A stretch of DNA of 64,000 nucleotides from Croceimicrobium sp965228705 (GCF_965228705.1 NZ_OZ245832.1:3348001-3412000); one strand, 5' to 3'. Shown: positions 29,077 through 37,882, numbered from the stretch's first letter. The notes: a model not told the origin generated them from the sequence alone. Made by a program: numbers and translations.

Positions 29077-29784
29077 ATGCAAGTGAAAAAAACTGAAAAA
29101 GCCGACTTAGAGAACTATCGAGGTCTCTTTGTGCAGTTCGGACTGGTATTGTCCCTGCTCTTGTGCATTGTTCTTATTGAGTGGAAGACCTATGACACAT
29201 CGGTAGCCGATTTAGGTGAGTTAGATGTAGAAATTGATGATGAGATTATTCCCATCACCAACCGTGAAGTAGCGCCACCACCCCCACCACCCCCACCCCC
29301 ACCTGAGGTAATCGAAGTTGTGGAAGATGATGTGGAACTCGAAGAAGAGTTAGAAATTCAGACTACTGAAACCGATATGATGGAAGAGGTTGAGGTGATT
29401 GAATTTGAAGAAGAAGAATCAGACGAGATCTTGAACTTCGCCGTAGTAGAATCAGTTCCGATCTATCCCGGATGTGAGGATGCCAAGGATAATAATGAGC
29501 GTAAATTGTGTTTCCAGCAAAAGGTAATGCAATTTGTAACTCGCGAATTTGAATTTCCCGAAATGGCCCGTCAAATGGGGATCGGAGGTCGTATCTATGT
29601 AGACTTTGTAATTGAGAAGGACGGAAGTATTTCCAATGTACAAGTGGTACGTGGAGTAGATAAACTACTAGATGATGAAGCAGTTCGGGTAGTTAAGAAA
29701 TTACCCAAGTTAACTCCCGCGAAACAGCGTGGAAAACCTGTACGTATGAACTTTACTTTGCCTATCAACGCAAAGCTTCAATAA
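29077..29784 (+). CDS. TonB family energy transducer
   Basis: This 235-residue protein has a transmembrane helix at about residues 17-36, a polyproline run of ten residues after VAPP, a strongly acidic linker, and a TonB C-terminal domain with GRIYVDFVIEKDG and VRVVKKLPKLTPAKQRGKPV. A CEDAKDNNERKLC cysteine pair lies before the domain, a feature common in Bacteroidetes TonB proteins. It is followed by a strong terminator. ExbB and ExbD are not in the window. Confidence 0.9.
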   Translation: MQVKKTEKADLENYRGLFVQFGLVLSLLLCIVLIEWKTYDTSVADLGELDVEIDDEIIPITNREVAPPPPPPPPPPEVIEVVEDDVELEEELEIQTTETDMMEEVEVIEFEEEESDEILNFAVVESVPIYPGCEDAKDNNERKLCFQQKVMQFVTREFEFPEMARQMGIGGRIYVDFVIEKDGSISNVQVVRGVDKLLDDEAVRVVKKLPKLTPAKQRGKPVRMNFTLPINAKLQ

Positions 29785-29804
29785 GGAATACTTTGTAACT
29801 TTAT

Positions 29805-29840
29805 AGCCGCCTCGGAGCACTTCGGGGCGGCTTTTTTTTT
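29805..29840 (+). terminator. Rho-independent terminator after tonB
   Basis: AGCCGCCTCGGA (29805-29816) pairs with TTCGGGGCGGCT (29821-29832), and nine or more T residues follow. cysQ begins at 29861. Confidence 0.92.
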
Positions 29841-29860
29841 ACTTCTCAAACAAAATCAAA

Positions 29861-30679
29861 ATGGACCGTATCGAGATAAAAGTTTTGGCTTATGATGCTG
29901 TTTTAGCATCCATCGAAGCTGGAAAAGAAATATTGGAAGTTTACGAAAATACCTTCGAGGTAGAATATAAGGACGATAAGTCGCCCCTAACCATTGCCGA
30001 TAAAAAAGCCCATCAGCGCATTATGCAAATGCTGAAGGAGACAGGTATCCCGGTTCTTAGTGAAGAGGGACGAGAATTGTCTTATTCTGAACGTAAAGAC
30101 TGGCAATTGCTTTGGGTTGTGGATCCTTTGGATGGAACCAAAGAATTCATCAAGCAAAATGGAGAGTTTACCGTAAACATCGCTTTGGTGGAAAAAGGAG
30201 TGCCTATCATGGGGGTGATCTACGTTCCGGTGGATGAGACTTTATACTTTGGAGGGACTGAATTAGGCGCTTGGCGTGTTGATCAGGCAGCACATATAAA
30301 AGATACCGACAATATTGAAGATTGGATGGCCAAAGGAGTGAAGCTTCCTGAGACTCAAGATCGTCCTTATACCATGGTGGGCAGTCGTTCGCATATGAGC
30401 GATGAAACGGCGGCCTTCTTTGATGAGGTGCGCAGGGTGCATCCTGACTCTGAAGTAATTAGTCGCGGAAGTAGCCTGAAAATTTGCATGGTAGCCGAAG
30501 GCTCAGCAGATGTTTATCCACGTTTTGCCCCTACCATGGAATGGGATACCGCCGCTGGTCATGCACTGGCTAAAGGAGCCGGATTTGAAATATACCAGGC
30601 CAAGAATGATAGTGAGCCACTGCAGTATAACAAGGAGGATTTACTGAACCCTTGGTTTATTGTAAAAAAGCCTGATTAG
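29861..30679 (+). CDS. cysQ: 3'(2'),5'-bisphosphate nucleotidase CysQ
   Basis: This 272-residue member of the inositol monophosphatase superfamily removes the 3'-phosphate from PAP made in sulfate assimilation or by phosphopantetheinyl transfer. The metal-binding motif DPLDGTKEF and the C-terminal WDTAAGHAL motif are intact. The length is typical. The gene sits alone between a terminator and the haem-copper oxidase accessory operon, with no other sulfur genes nearby. Confidence 0.92.
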   Translation: MDRIEIKVLAYDAVLASIEAGKEILEVYENTFEVEYKDDKSPLTIADKKAHQRIMQMLKETGIPVLSEEGRELSYSERKDWQLLWVVDPLDGTKEFIKQNGEFTVNIALVEKGVPIMGVIYVPVDETLYFGGTELGAWRVDQAAHIKDTDNIEDWMAKGVKLPETQDRPYTMVGSRSHMSDETAAFFDEVRRVHPDSEVISRGSSLKICMVAEGSADVYPRFAPTMEWDTAAGHALAKGAGFEIYQAKNDSEPLQYNKEDLLNPWFIVKKPD

Positions 30680-30695
30680 ATAGAATCATTCTATT

Positions 30696-30726
30696 TTGTC
30701 CGGCTGGGCAATCCGCTGTATTTTTG
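30696..30726 (+). promoter_or_regulatory. Bacteroidetes-type promoter for the ctaB-cox operon
   Basis: TTG at 30696-30698 and TATTTTTG at 30719-30726 are spaced by 20 bases. The elements lie inside an in-frame upstream extension of ctaB, so they argue that translation starts downstream, at 30744. Confidence 0.72.
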
Positions 30727-30743
30727 CGGCCCAAGAAAGGCCA

Positions 30744-31646
30744 TTGAACAGCACTACCGAAATCAAAGTCCAGGAAATTAGTTTTAGCCAAAAAGCGCAA
30801 GCGGTTATGGAATTAACCAAAGCGCGCCTTAACCTCAGTGTCGTTTATTCGGCGCTGGCAGGTTACTTTTTGGGTGCCGAGCAAATCGGTTTTTGGCCTA
30901 TTATGGCTCTGGCTTTGGGAGGTTATTTGGTGGTGGGGGCCGCAAATGGTTTCAATCAGGTTATTGAGCGAGATCGCGATGCTTTAATGGATCGCACAAA
31001 AAATCGCCCTTTACCTTCCGGAAGATTGAAAGTTTCGGAAGCCATGATTTCGTCCTCAATCATGGCAGTTGTGGGGCTCTTTCTACTCTATACTATCAAT
31101 CCCCTTACCGTTGGATTTGGAGCCTTTGCCCTCTTTGTTTATGTGTTAATTTATACACCACTGAAAGCGCATGGACCCATCGCGGTTTTTGTTGGTGCAT
31201 TTCCTGGAGCGATCCCTGCCTTATTAGGGTGGGTGGCCGCAACCAATGATTTTGATATCGAGCCCGGTACTTTATTCGCCATTCAATTTTTATGGCAGTT
31301 CTCGCATTTTTGGGCTATCGCCTGGATTGCCGACGATGATTATAAAAAGGCCAACTATGTGCTTTTGCCTTCCGGGAAACGCGATACCAAAAGTGCCTTG
31401 CAGATCGTACTTTATACCTTCTTTATCATTCCGGTTAGCTTATTGCCAGCCTTTGGGCTTAGCGGCGGTTTAAGCTTATCTGTGGTTGGGGTGATCATCA
31501 CGGCCCTGCTCGGACTGTTCTTTATGTATTTTGCATTGAAGCTTTATCGCGAAAGGTCTATCCCTGCCGCACGTAAGCTGATGTTTTATAGTATTGTTTA
31601 TCTGCCTTTGTTGCAGCTCTTATTGGTGATTGATAAATTTATTTAG
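30744..31646 (+). CDS. ctaB: Protoheme IX farnesyltransferase (haem O synthase)
   Basis: This UbiA-family integral membrane enzyme adds a farnesyl group to haem b, giving haem O, the precursor of haem A for the oxidase at 6.8 kb. The first aspartate-rich motif NQVIERDRDALMDRT and the loop WIADDDYKKANYVLLPS are conserved, and about nine helices are visible. The frame opens at 30696, but a perfect promoter lies there. TTG at 30744, after an AAGAAAGG stretch, is preferred, giving 300 residues. It is followed by four oxidase and assembly genes with very short gaps. Haem A synthase is not in the window. Confidence 0.92.
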   Translation: MNSTTEIKVQEISFSQKAQAVMELTKARLNLSVVYSALAGYFLGAEQIGFWPIMALALGGYLVVGAANGFNQVIERDRDALMDRTKNRPLPSGRLKVSEAMISSSIMAVVGLFLLYTINPLTVGFGAFALFVYVLIYTPLKAHGPIAVFVGAFPGAIPALLGWVAATNDFDIEPGTLFAIQFLWQFSHFWAIAWIADDDYKKANYVLLPSGKRDTKSALQIVLYTFFIIPVSLLPAFGLSGGLSLSVVGVIITALLGLFFMYFALKLYRERSIPAARKLMFYSIVYLPLLQLLLVIDKFI

Positions 31647-31648
31647 AG

Positions 31649-32227
31649 ATGGGGAAATTGACGGCAGCCGATAAACGCAAAGTTCAAAAGCCACTACTGT
31701 GGATTGGACTGGCTAGCATTGTCATGACATTCGCGGGTTTAACCTCGGGATATGTAGTAAGTCGATCGGCCCTGCTGGCAGATAATCGCTGGTTGATTTT
31801 TGGCCTGCCTCCGCAGTTCCTTTATGCTACTATTATCATTTTAGTGAGCAGCCTTACTATGATTCTCGCCAAGATGGCCTTGAAAAAGGGTCAAATTTCG
31901 ATGGCTGGGAATTTAGTTTTGGTGAGCCTCTTTTTGGGTATCGCCTTTTTTGTGATCCAAATTTATGGGGCGCAGGATATGATCGATCGGGGCTTTAATG
32001 CGGTAGGTGTAAATACCGCAGTAAGCTGGGTTTACGTAATTGCCGGCCTGCATTGGCTGCACCTCTTTTCGGGATTAATTGTATTGCTGTACACCTGGTA
32101 CCGCACTGCAATAAAAAAAGTTCATACCGCCACCGATCATCAAGGCTTTAGTGTAAGTGCTATTTATTGGCATTTCCTCGATGGTCTCTGGCTTTATTTG
32201 TACCTCTTTTTATTATTTATTCGCTAA
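31649..32227 (+). CDS. Cytochrome c oxidase subunit III-type protein (short)
   Basis: This 192-residue membrane protein has five hydrophobic segments and the COX III C-terminal signature HWLHLFSGLIVLL and IYWHFLDGLWLYLYLFL. It begins two bases after ctaB. With the next gene it gives two consecutive COX III-family subunits, an arrangement seen in Bacteroidetes oxidase loci. It is shorter than canonical subunit III and lacks the first two helices. Confidence 0.88.
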   Translation: MGKLTAADKRKVQKPLLWIGLASIVMTFAGLTSGYVVSRSALLADNRWLIFGLPPQFLYATIIILVSSLTMILAKMALKKGQISMAGNLVLVSLFLGIAFFVIQIYGAQDMIDRGFNAVGVNTAVSWVYVIAGLHWLHLFSGLIVLLYTWYRTAIKKVHTATDHQGFSVSAIYWHFLDGLWLYLYLFLLFIR

Positions 32228-32247
32228 ACTTGCAAAAATTTTAATGC

Positions 32248-33183
32248 ATGGCTAACGGAGCTGCTTTAGAACAGAACACAACCGCTATTTGGGGCGGTGG
32301 ACGCCAACCATTTGGCGTTAGCTACGGCAAAATGATGATGTGGTTTTTCCTATTATCTGATGCCCTTACCTTCTCAGGTTTCTTGACCGCAATGGGCTTG
32401 TACCGCTTTAAGTACGAGACTACTTGGCCAGTTGCCGAAAATGTTTTCACCCACTTCCCATTATTACATGGTGAGCATCCTTTGCTCTTTGTGGCGCTGA
32501 TGACCTTTATTCTGATTTTAAGTTCCGTGACCATGGTATTGGCCGTAAATGCCGGTCATAAAATGAATACCAAAGCCGTTGTACTTTGGTTAGGTTTAAC
32601 CATCGTGGGTGGATTTACCTTCTTGGGTTCACAGGCCTGGGAGTGGTATCACTTTATTAACGGGGACAAAGGAGCGGTAATGTTGGAAGATCGTACCGTG
32701 ATGTATGTAACCCCAATCGATGGTAATGGCGAGATCATTAGTATCTACGAGTTAATTACCGGTCAGGAGAAACCTCATGGAGATCATACTGAATTCAAAA
32801 CTGCCGATATGATTGCAGCTTTTGGAATCAATGATAATATGACCTTAAGAATGCCGGGTAAAGGCACCGAAGAAGGAGCTATTACCTTAAGTCGTGAAGA
32901 AGCAATGGCCGCCATGAAGGGAGCTCGTGTATTGCAGGGAGCCGGAATGAAAGCCAATGAATATGGAAACACCTTATTCGCAAACTTCTTCTTCTTTGTA
33001 ACTGGCTTCCACGGAACGCACGTATTCTCAGGAGTAGTGCTTAATATCATCATCTTTATCAATGTGTTGATGGGCACTTACGAGCGCCGCGGACATTATG
33101 AGATGGTGGAGAAAGTTGGATTGTACTGGCACTTTGTAGACTTAGTGTGGGTATTCGTATTTACCTTCTTCTATTTGGTTTAA
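32248..33183 (+). CDS. Cytochrome c oxidase subunit III with large insertion
   Basis: This 311-residue protein is a COX III-family subunit with helices near residues 28-50, 75-100 and 110-135, then FVTGFHGTHVFSGV and VGLYWHFVDLVWVFVF at the end. Between SQAWEWYHF and the FFFVTGFHG helix is an insertion of about 100 mostly polar residues, predicted soluble, that canonical COX III lacks. It is 20 bases after the first COX III gene and 21 before subunit IV. Confidence 0.92.
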   Translation: MANGAALEQNTTAIWGGGRQPFGVSYGKMMMWFFLLSDALTFSGFLTAMGLYRFKYETTWPVAENVFTHFPLLHGEHPLLFVALMTFILILSSVTMVLAVNAGHKMNTKAVVLWLGLTIVGGFTFLGSQAWEWYHFINGDKGAVMLEDRTVMYVTPIDGNGEIISIYELITGQEKPHGDHTEFKTADMIAAFGINDNMTLRMPGKGTEEGAITLSREEAMAAMKGARVLQGAGMKANEYGNTLFANFFFFVTGFHGTHVFSGVVLNIIIFINVLMGTYERRGHYEMVEKVGLYWHFVDLVWVFVFTFFYLV

Positions 33184-33204
33184 TCATATTTAGTAGCGAA
33201 AAAC

Positions 33205-33558
33205 ATGGCAAATAACAACGCATATCCCAGCGAACACCACGAAGGACCAGAAGGCACCAAATGGATCTGGAAAGTATTTTGGATTCTATTGATCGTAACT
33301 ACGGTTGAAGTAGTATTGGGAATCATTAAGCCCGAAGTATTGATGGGTCAGGTATTAGGAACTTCAGTCCTGAACATCATCTTTATCGTGCTTACCCTGG
33401 CCAAAGCCTACTACATCGTTTCTGAGTTCATGCACTTAGGCCACGAGCGTAAAAACTTTATTTGGACAATTACCCTGCCCATCGTTATTCTTATTCCTTA
33501 CTTAACCTTCATTCTGCTTACTGAGGGAGGTTATATGAATGCAATGTCTCAGATGTAA
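33205..33558 (+). CDS. Cytochrome c oxidase subunit IV-type protein
   Basis: This 117-residue protein has three hydrophobic segments (about 22-40, 48-70, 83-107) and the family motif KAYYIVSEFMHLGHE. It is the small subunit IV family that accompanies bacterial caa3-type oxidases. The stop codon overlaps the SCO start by one base (TAATG), so translation is probably coupled. Confidence 0.88.
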   Translation: MANNNAYPSEHHEGPEGTKWIWKVFWILLIVTTVEVVLGIIKPEVLMGQVLGTSVLNIIFIVLTLAKAYYIVSEFMHLGHERKNFIWTITLPIVILIPYLTFILLTEGGYMNAMSQM

Positions 33559-34307
33559 TGGTTTTAAAATCTTCATTCTCGAAGGCAGTACTAATCCTGG
33601 TATTAGTGCTGCCTTCGGTGCTTTATTTCATCTTTGTTTACGGGGCAGAAGGCAACTTCTTCCAAACCCTGGATTATGTTGGGCCTCCAACCATAATAGA
33701 GCGTTTTGAGGATGGTGTGGCGACTAATGACACCCTTCATTATAGCATACCTCCCTATCAGTTCTACAATCAGAATAATGAGGTGTATGGCTCTAAAGAC
33801 TTAGAAGGTAAAATCTACGTAGCCAATTTCTTCTTTAGTACTTGCCCAACGATTTGCCCGGCCATGAATTACAATCTCAAGCAGGTACAGGATCGTTTTT
33901 TGGGCTATGAGGATATCAATTTTGTGTCCTTCACGGTAGATCCAGAACACGATACGGTTGAGGTGCTGAAAGAATATGAGAAAAGAATCGGAGCAGAGGA
34001 GGGACGTTGGTTTTTCTTAACCGGCGAAAAAGAAAAGCTTTACAAAACGGCAAATGATTTTTTCCTGAGTGCTCAAGTTGATCCTGAAGCAGCAGGAGGC
34101 TTTTTACACTCCGAAAATTTAGTTTTAGTAGATTGGGAAGGTCGAATTCGCAGTCGCAGGGATGAACAAGGCAACTTAAAAGCGGTTTATTCCGGAACTT
34201 CAGCGGATGAGATTAGTCAGTTGAAGGATGATATTAAAGTGCTGATTGCCGAATACGAGAAACACAAATCAGTATCCGAGCATCGCGCTTCTAAAGCGAA
34301 AGATTAA
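33558..34307 (+). CDS. SCO1/SenC family copper chaperone
   Basis: This 249-residue protein has one N-terminal membrane anchor (about residues 10-28) and a thioredoxin-like domain with the copper-binding CPTIC motif. A distal His in GGFLHSENLVL completes the site. SCO proteins deliver copper or reduce the CuA site of subunit II (coxB, 5.7 kb). It lies in the oxidase accessory operon between subunit IV and DUF420, overlapping both neighbours by one base. Confidence 0.93.
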   Translation: MVLKSSFSKAVLILVLVLPSVLYFIFVYGAEGNFFQTLDYVGPPTIIERFEDGVATNDTLHYSIPPYQFYNQNNEVYGSKDLEGKIYVANFFFSTCPTICPAMNYNLKQVQDRFLGYEDINFVSFTVDPEHDTVEVLKEYEKRIGAEEGRWFFLTGEKEKLYKTANDFFLSAQVDPEAAGGFLHSENLVLVDWEGRIRSRRDEQGNLKAVYSGTSADEISQLKDDIKVLIAEYEKHKSVSEHRASKAKD

Positions 34308-34867
34308 TGGGCGAGATCAGAGAATTGAAAACAGCCAATCCCAAGGCCGATCGGGTGGCCATTCCGATTATCATCGTATTATCCATTTTGGTTCCGGTGG
34401 CGGTAGCTTTATTGATATTGTTTCCCGATACCCTTAAACTGGAGATGGGCATCGATCGTGGTACCTTGCCGGCCTTTCATGCTGTTTTAAATGGCACAAC
34501 CGCAATTTTACTCTTATTGGGATTGTATTTCATTACTCAAAAGAAAATTGCAGCACATCGTTTTGTAATGATGTCGGCCTTTGGCCTTTCCGCAGTATTC
34601 CTGGTTTCGTATGTAATCAGTAAACTCAATGCCGATCCCATTCCATATGGAGGAGAAGGCTATATGCGTGGTTTGTATTTCTTTATTCTTATTTCCCATA
34701 TTCTACTGAGCGTGCCGGTACTACCCTTGGCAATGCTGGCTATATATCGTGGGTTTACCCAAGAGTATGGACGGCATCGCAAATTGGTGCGCTACACATT
34801 TCCCATCTGGTTGTATGTGGCAGTCACCGGCGTCTTGGTATATTTGTTCATGCAACCCTATTATTAG
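34307..34867 (+). CDS. DUF420 membrane protein
   Basis: This 186-residue protein has five hydrophobic segments and the conserved DUF420 features: HAVLNGTTAILLLLG, KKIAAHRFVM, and HILLSVPVLPLA followed by GRHRKLVRYTFPIWLYVAVTG. DUF420 proteins are linked to haem-copper oxidase assembly in many bacteria, but their biochemical role is not established. It starts on the last base of the SCO gene. Confidence 0.9.
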   Translation: MGEIRELKTANPKADRVAIPIIIVLSILVPVAVALLILFPDTLKLEMGIDRGTLPAFHAVLNGTTAILLLLGLYFITQKKIAAHRFVMMSAFGLSAVFLVSYVISKLNADPIPYGGEGYMRGLYFFILISHILLSVPVLPLAMLAIYRGFTQEYGRHRKLVRYTFPIWLYVAVTGVLVYLFMQPYY

Positions 34868-34868
34868 T

Positions 34869-35117
34869 ATGCAACTGCAAAAGATAGTATTCCTGCTGGT
34901 ATTTGCTGTGTTTTTTAGCCTTTCGGCGGAAGCGCAATGTGCCATGTGTCAGGCGGTAGCAGAATCCAGTACCAAAACCGGAAGTACAGTAGCCACCGGC
35001 CTTAATGGTGGGATATTGTACTTAATGGTATTTCCGTATTTGATTCTTTCGGTGATTGGTTATGCTATCTATCGCCATAAAAAAGCACAAAGGACTGAGC
35101 TAGGTCCTGAAGAATAA
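34869..35117 (+). CDS. Small exported CxxC membrane protein
   Basis: This 82-residue protein has a signal peptide (MQLQKIVFLLVFAVFFSLSAEA), a CAMC motif immediately after it, and a second hydrophobic segment near residues 48-68. The frame extends to 34749, but that part overlaps DUF420 in another frame, so ATG 34869 is preferred. It is the last gene of the oxidase accessory operon, starting one base after DUF420. A role in copper or disulfide handling for the oxidase is inference from position and the CxxC. Confidence 0.72.
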   Translation: MQLQKIVFLLVFAVFFSLSAEAQCAMCQAVAESSTKTGSTVATGLNGGILYLMVFPYLILSVIGYAIYRHKKAQRTELGPEE

Positions 35118-35135
35118 GGCGAAAAACTATCTTTG
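35107..35135 (+). promoter_or_regulatory. Probable promoter for the tolC-like operon
   Basis: TATCTTTG at 35128-35135 is a perfect -7 element. The -33 position is CTG (35107-35109) instead of TTG, with 18-base spacing. The start codon lies at 35167. Confidence 0.5.
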
Positions 35136-35166
35136 TAGGGCTACTTGAACGGGTAAAGTCCCTGTT

Positions 35167-36597
35167 ATGTCAAAGATCACTGCCAGTCTGCTTTTTACTT
35201 TTCTCGCCCTTATTAATCTGCAGGGCCAGAACCCCCTACCTGAGGTGTGGACACTCACCGACTGTGTCGAATATGCCCTTCAGCAAAATATTACCGTAGA
35301 ACAAGCGCGTTTGCGGGCAGAAATTGCTCGGAATAATCTCAATACCGCGCGAATGGATTACCTCCCGGATTTACGTTTGGGAAACAATTTGTTCTGGAAT
35401 TTCGGTCTGAATATCGATCCGGTAACTAACCAAATTTCACGTCAAAGTCGACAAACGGTTAATTTCCAATTATCTTCAAACTGGGTGTTATACAATGGTG
35501 GAGCCAAGTACAATACCATTGCCCAAAGCAGTCATAATTTAAAAGCCGCACAATACGACTATGAAGCGGCACGCAATGATATTTCTCTATTAGTAGCTTC
35601 CAGCTATCTTCAGATTCTGCTCAATAAAGAAATTGAAGCCGTAGCGCGTGAGCAAGTACGCATTACCAATCTTCAAGTTAATCGCACGCAGAAGCTGGTT
35701 AATGCCGGAACCCTCCCGGAGGGCGAGCTTTTACAATTAGAGGCACAGCAAGCGCGCGATGAGCAAAACTTAATCAGCACCCAAAATGCGGTGACCATTA
35801 GTCAATTGCAATTGGCGAATATCCTGCAATTATCCAATCCTGATGACTTTGAAATTGGGAGTCCGGATTTAGGCTTACCGGATGCCAGTATTCTCGATCG
35901 CCCAGCCGCGAATGTCTATGAGGTGGCAGTGGATAAGCAGCCATCAATTCGTGCCGCCGAAATGCGAGTATTATCGGGAGAGGAAGGAATAGACTTAGCC
36001 TACAGTGGTTTTTTACCTACCGTTTCATTAATTGGTCAGGTAGCAACAAACTATTCGGATCAGATTCCCAATGTAACCGGAGCTACCGATATGGAGATTC
36101 CCTTTGGCTATGTTGGCAACACAGGCGATGTGGTATTTGTCCAGCAGTCCGTTCCAATTACCGATGGTGTGAAGCCTTTTAATGATCAGGTATCAGACAA
36201 CTTAAATCAGTTGGTGGGCTTTAGCTTACAAGTGCCCATTTTCAGTAGGAGAGCAGTGGCTAACAATTTGCAAAATGCTAAGATTAATGCGGATATCAAT
36301 CGCTTGAACCTGGATCAGGTTAAGAACGATTTAAAGCAAACCATTTATCAGGCGCATAATGATGCTAAAGCGGCAAAGCTTCAGTTTGAAGCGGCAGCGA
36401 AATCCGTTCAAGCTAGCCAGAAAGCATTTGAATATGCTCGCCAACGTTTTGAGGTGGGAGCCCTAAATCAGGTTGATTTTGAAACCGCCAAGAATAATTT
36501 GGCGGCAGCCCAATCGCAATTTTCGCAGGCCAAATTCGATTATATATTCCGGGTTAAGGTTTTAGAGTTCTATCTCACCAATCAAGTTAATTTATAA
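35167..36597 (+). CDS. TolC-family outer-membrane efflux protein
   Basis: This 476-residue protein has a signal peptide ending near NLQGQ, followed by WTLTDCVEYALQQN, a typical TolC opening. Two long heptad-rich coiled-coil halves end in the duplicated pattern QVDFETAKNNLAAAQSQ. It should form the outer-membrane duct of a tripartite pump. The membrane-fusion protein follows after three bases. No inner-membrane pump component is encoded after them. Confidence 0.94.
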   Translation: MSKITASLLFTFLALINLQGQNPLPEVWTLTDCVEYALQQNITVEQARLRAEIARNNLNTARMDYLPDLRLGNNLFWNFGLNIDPVTNQISRQSRQTVNFQLSSNWVLYNGGAKYNTIAQSSHNLKAAQYDYEAARNDISLLVASSYLQILLNKEIEAVAREQVRITNLQVNRTQKLVNAGTLPEGELLQLEAQQARDEQNLISTQNAVTISQLQLANILQLSNPDDFEIGSPDLGLPDASILDRPAANVYEVAVDKQPSIRAAEMRVLSGEEGIDLAYSGFLPTVSLIGQVATNYSDQIPNVTGATDMEIPFGYVGNTGDVVFVQQSVPITDGVKPFNDQVSDNLNQLVGFSLQVPIFSRRAVANNLQNAKINADINRLNLDQVKNDLKQTIYQAHNDAKAAKLQFEAAAKSVQASQKAFEYARQRFEVGALNQVDFETAKNNLAAAQSQFSQAKFDYIFRVKVLEFYLTNQVNL

Positions 36598-36600
36598 GCC

Positions 36601-37878
36601 ATGAGCAGACCCTTAAAGACAATCATCATCATTGCCCTTGCACTTATCGTCTTTTTAGTGGTCGCTAAATCGGCCGGATGGATTGGCGAGGAGGAAAGTA
36701 CCAAAGTAGAGCTTTCCAAAGTGGAGCGAAAAACCATTACGGAAACCGTAATTGCAAGCGGGAAAATTCAACCCGAGGTAGAAGTGAAAATCTCAGCCGA
36801 AGTTTCGGGCGAAATTATTGAGTTGCCTTTTCAGGAGGGAGCTCAGGTAAATAAGGGTGACCTGCTGGTGAAGATCAATCCCGATTTATTTATTGCCGCA
36901 GTAAACCGTGCTCGGGCTTCCGTGAATACCGCTAAAGCATCCCTAGCCAGTGCAAAAGCTCAATTTATTGAGGCCGAAAAGAACTTCAATCGAAATAAAA
37001 GCCTGCATAAGGATGGTGTAATTAGCGATGCTGATTTTGATGCCATTAAAAGGGCTTATCAAGTATCGCAGTTAGGAGTAGAAAGTGCCCAGTACCAACT
37101 GCAAAGCGCTGAAGCTACTTTACAAGAAGCTAAAGATAATTTAGCACGAACTACGATTTACGCTCCCATGGATGGTACTATCAGTATGCTGAATTCCGAG
37201 GTAGGAGAGCGCGTAGTGGGTACCATTCAAATGACCGGTACCGAGATATTGCGTGTTGCCAATCTGGAATTGATGGAAGTTTTGGTAGAGGTAAATGAAA
37301 ATGATATCATTCAGGTGAATTATGGTGATACTGCTTTGATTGAGGTAGACGCTTACCTCGACAAAGAGTTTAAGGGTATCGTTACCGAGATAGCCAATTC
37401 GGCCAAATTAGCGGGAACCACCATCGATCAGGTTACTAATTTCGAAGTGAAGGTACGGATCCTTAAAGATTCCTATTCCGATTTATTACAAAAAGGTGGG
37501 GGCAGTCCTTTCCGTCCGGGAATGACCGCTTCCTTAGAAATACTTACCGATCGTCAGAATGGTGTGCTTTCAGTACCCATCCAAGCGGTAACCACTCGGG
37601 CAGATACTTCCGACAAGCCAGCTTATGCCCGCAAGAAATTGGATGAAGCCGATGAGGAAGGGGATGAGCTTTTTGAGATTGTATTCGTCAACAAAGCGGG
37701 GAAAGCAGAACTGCGCGTAGTGAAAACCGGTATTCAGAATGATGAGGATATTGTAATTCTTTCCGGCTTGGAAGAAGGTGAAGAAATTGTAACCGGACCC
37801 TATTCGGCAATCTCTCGAACCTTGAAACCTGGAACTGCGATTAGCGAAGAAAATTCCAAATCGAATAAAGAGGAATAG
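36601..37878 (+). CDS. Membrane-fusion (HlyD/MacA-type) periplasmic adaptor
   Basis: This 425-residue protein has a single N-terminal transmembrane helix (residues 7-27), a lipoyl-like half (ISAEVSGEIIELPFQEG), a coiled-coil hairpin around 95-185, the second lipoyl half (IYAPMDGTISMLNSE), and beta-barrel and membrane-proximal domains. The proportions fit the MacA type that works with MacB ABC transporters. It is co-transcribed with the TolC-like gene, yet the next gene is tsaB rather than a pump. Confidence 0.92.
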   Translation: MSRPLKTIIIIALALIVFLVVAKSAGWIGEEESTKVELSKVERKTITETVIASGKIQPEVEVKISAEVSGEIIELPFQEGAQVNKGDLLVKINPDLFIAAVNRARASVNTAKASLASAKAQFIEAEKNFNRNKSLHKDGVISDADFDAIKRAYQVSQLGVESAQYQLQSAEATLQEAKDNLARTTIYAPMDGTISMLNSEVGERVVGTIQMTGTEILRVANLELMEVLVEVNENDIIQVNYGDTALIEVDAYLDKEFKGIVTEIANSAKLAGTTIDQVTNFEVKVRILKDSYSDLLQKGGGSPFRPGMTASLEILTDRQNGVLSVPIQAVTTRADTSDKPAYARKKLDEADEEGDELFEIVFVNKAGKAELRVVKTGIQNDEDIVILSGLEEGEEIVTGPYSAISRTLKPGTAISEENSKSNKEE

Positions 37879-37882
37879 GCAA

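Noticed and set aside
31649..33183. Two COX III genes as a frameshifted single gene
   Set aside because: They are separated by 20 bases, both have their own start, and both carry their own C-terminal COX III signature, so they are distinct subunits.
34749..34868. Upstream extension of the small CxxC protein
   Set aside because: It overlaps DUF420 in another frame and removes the clean signal peptide that starts at 34869.
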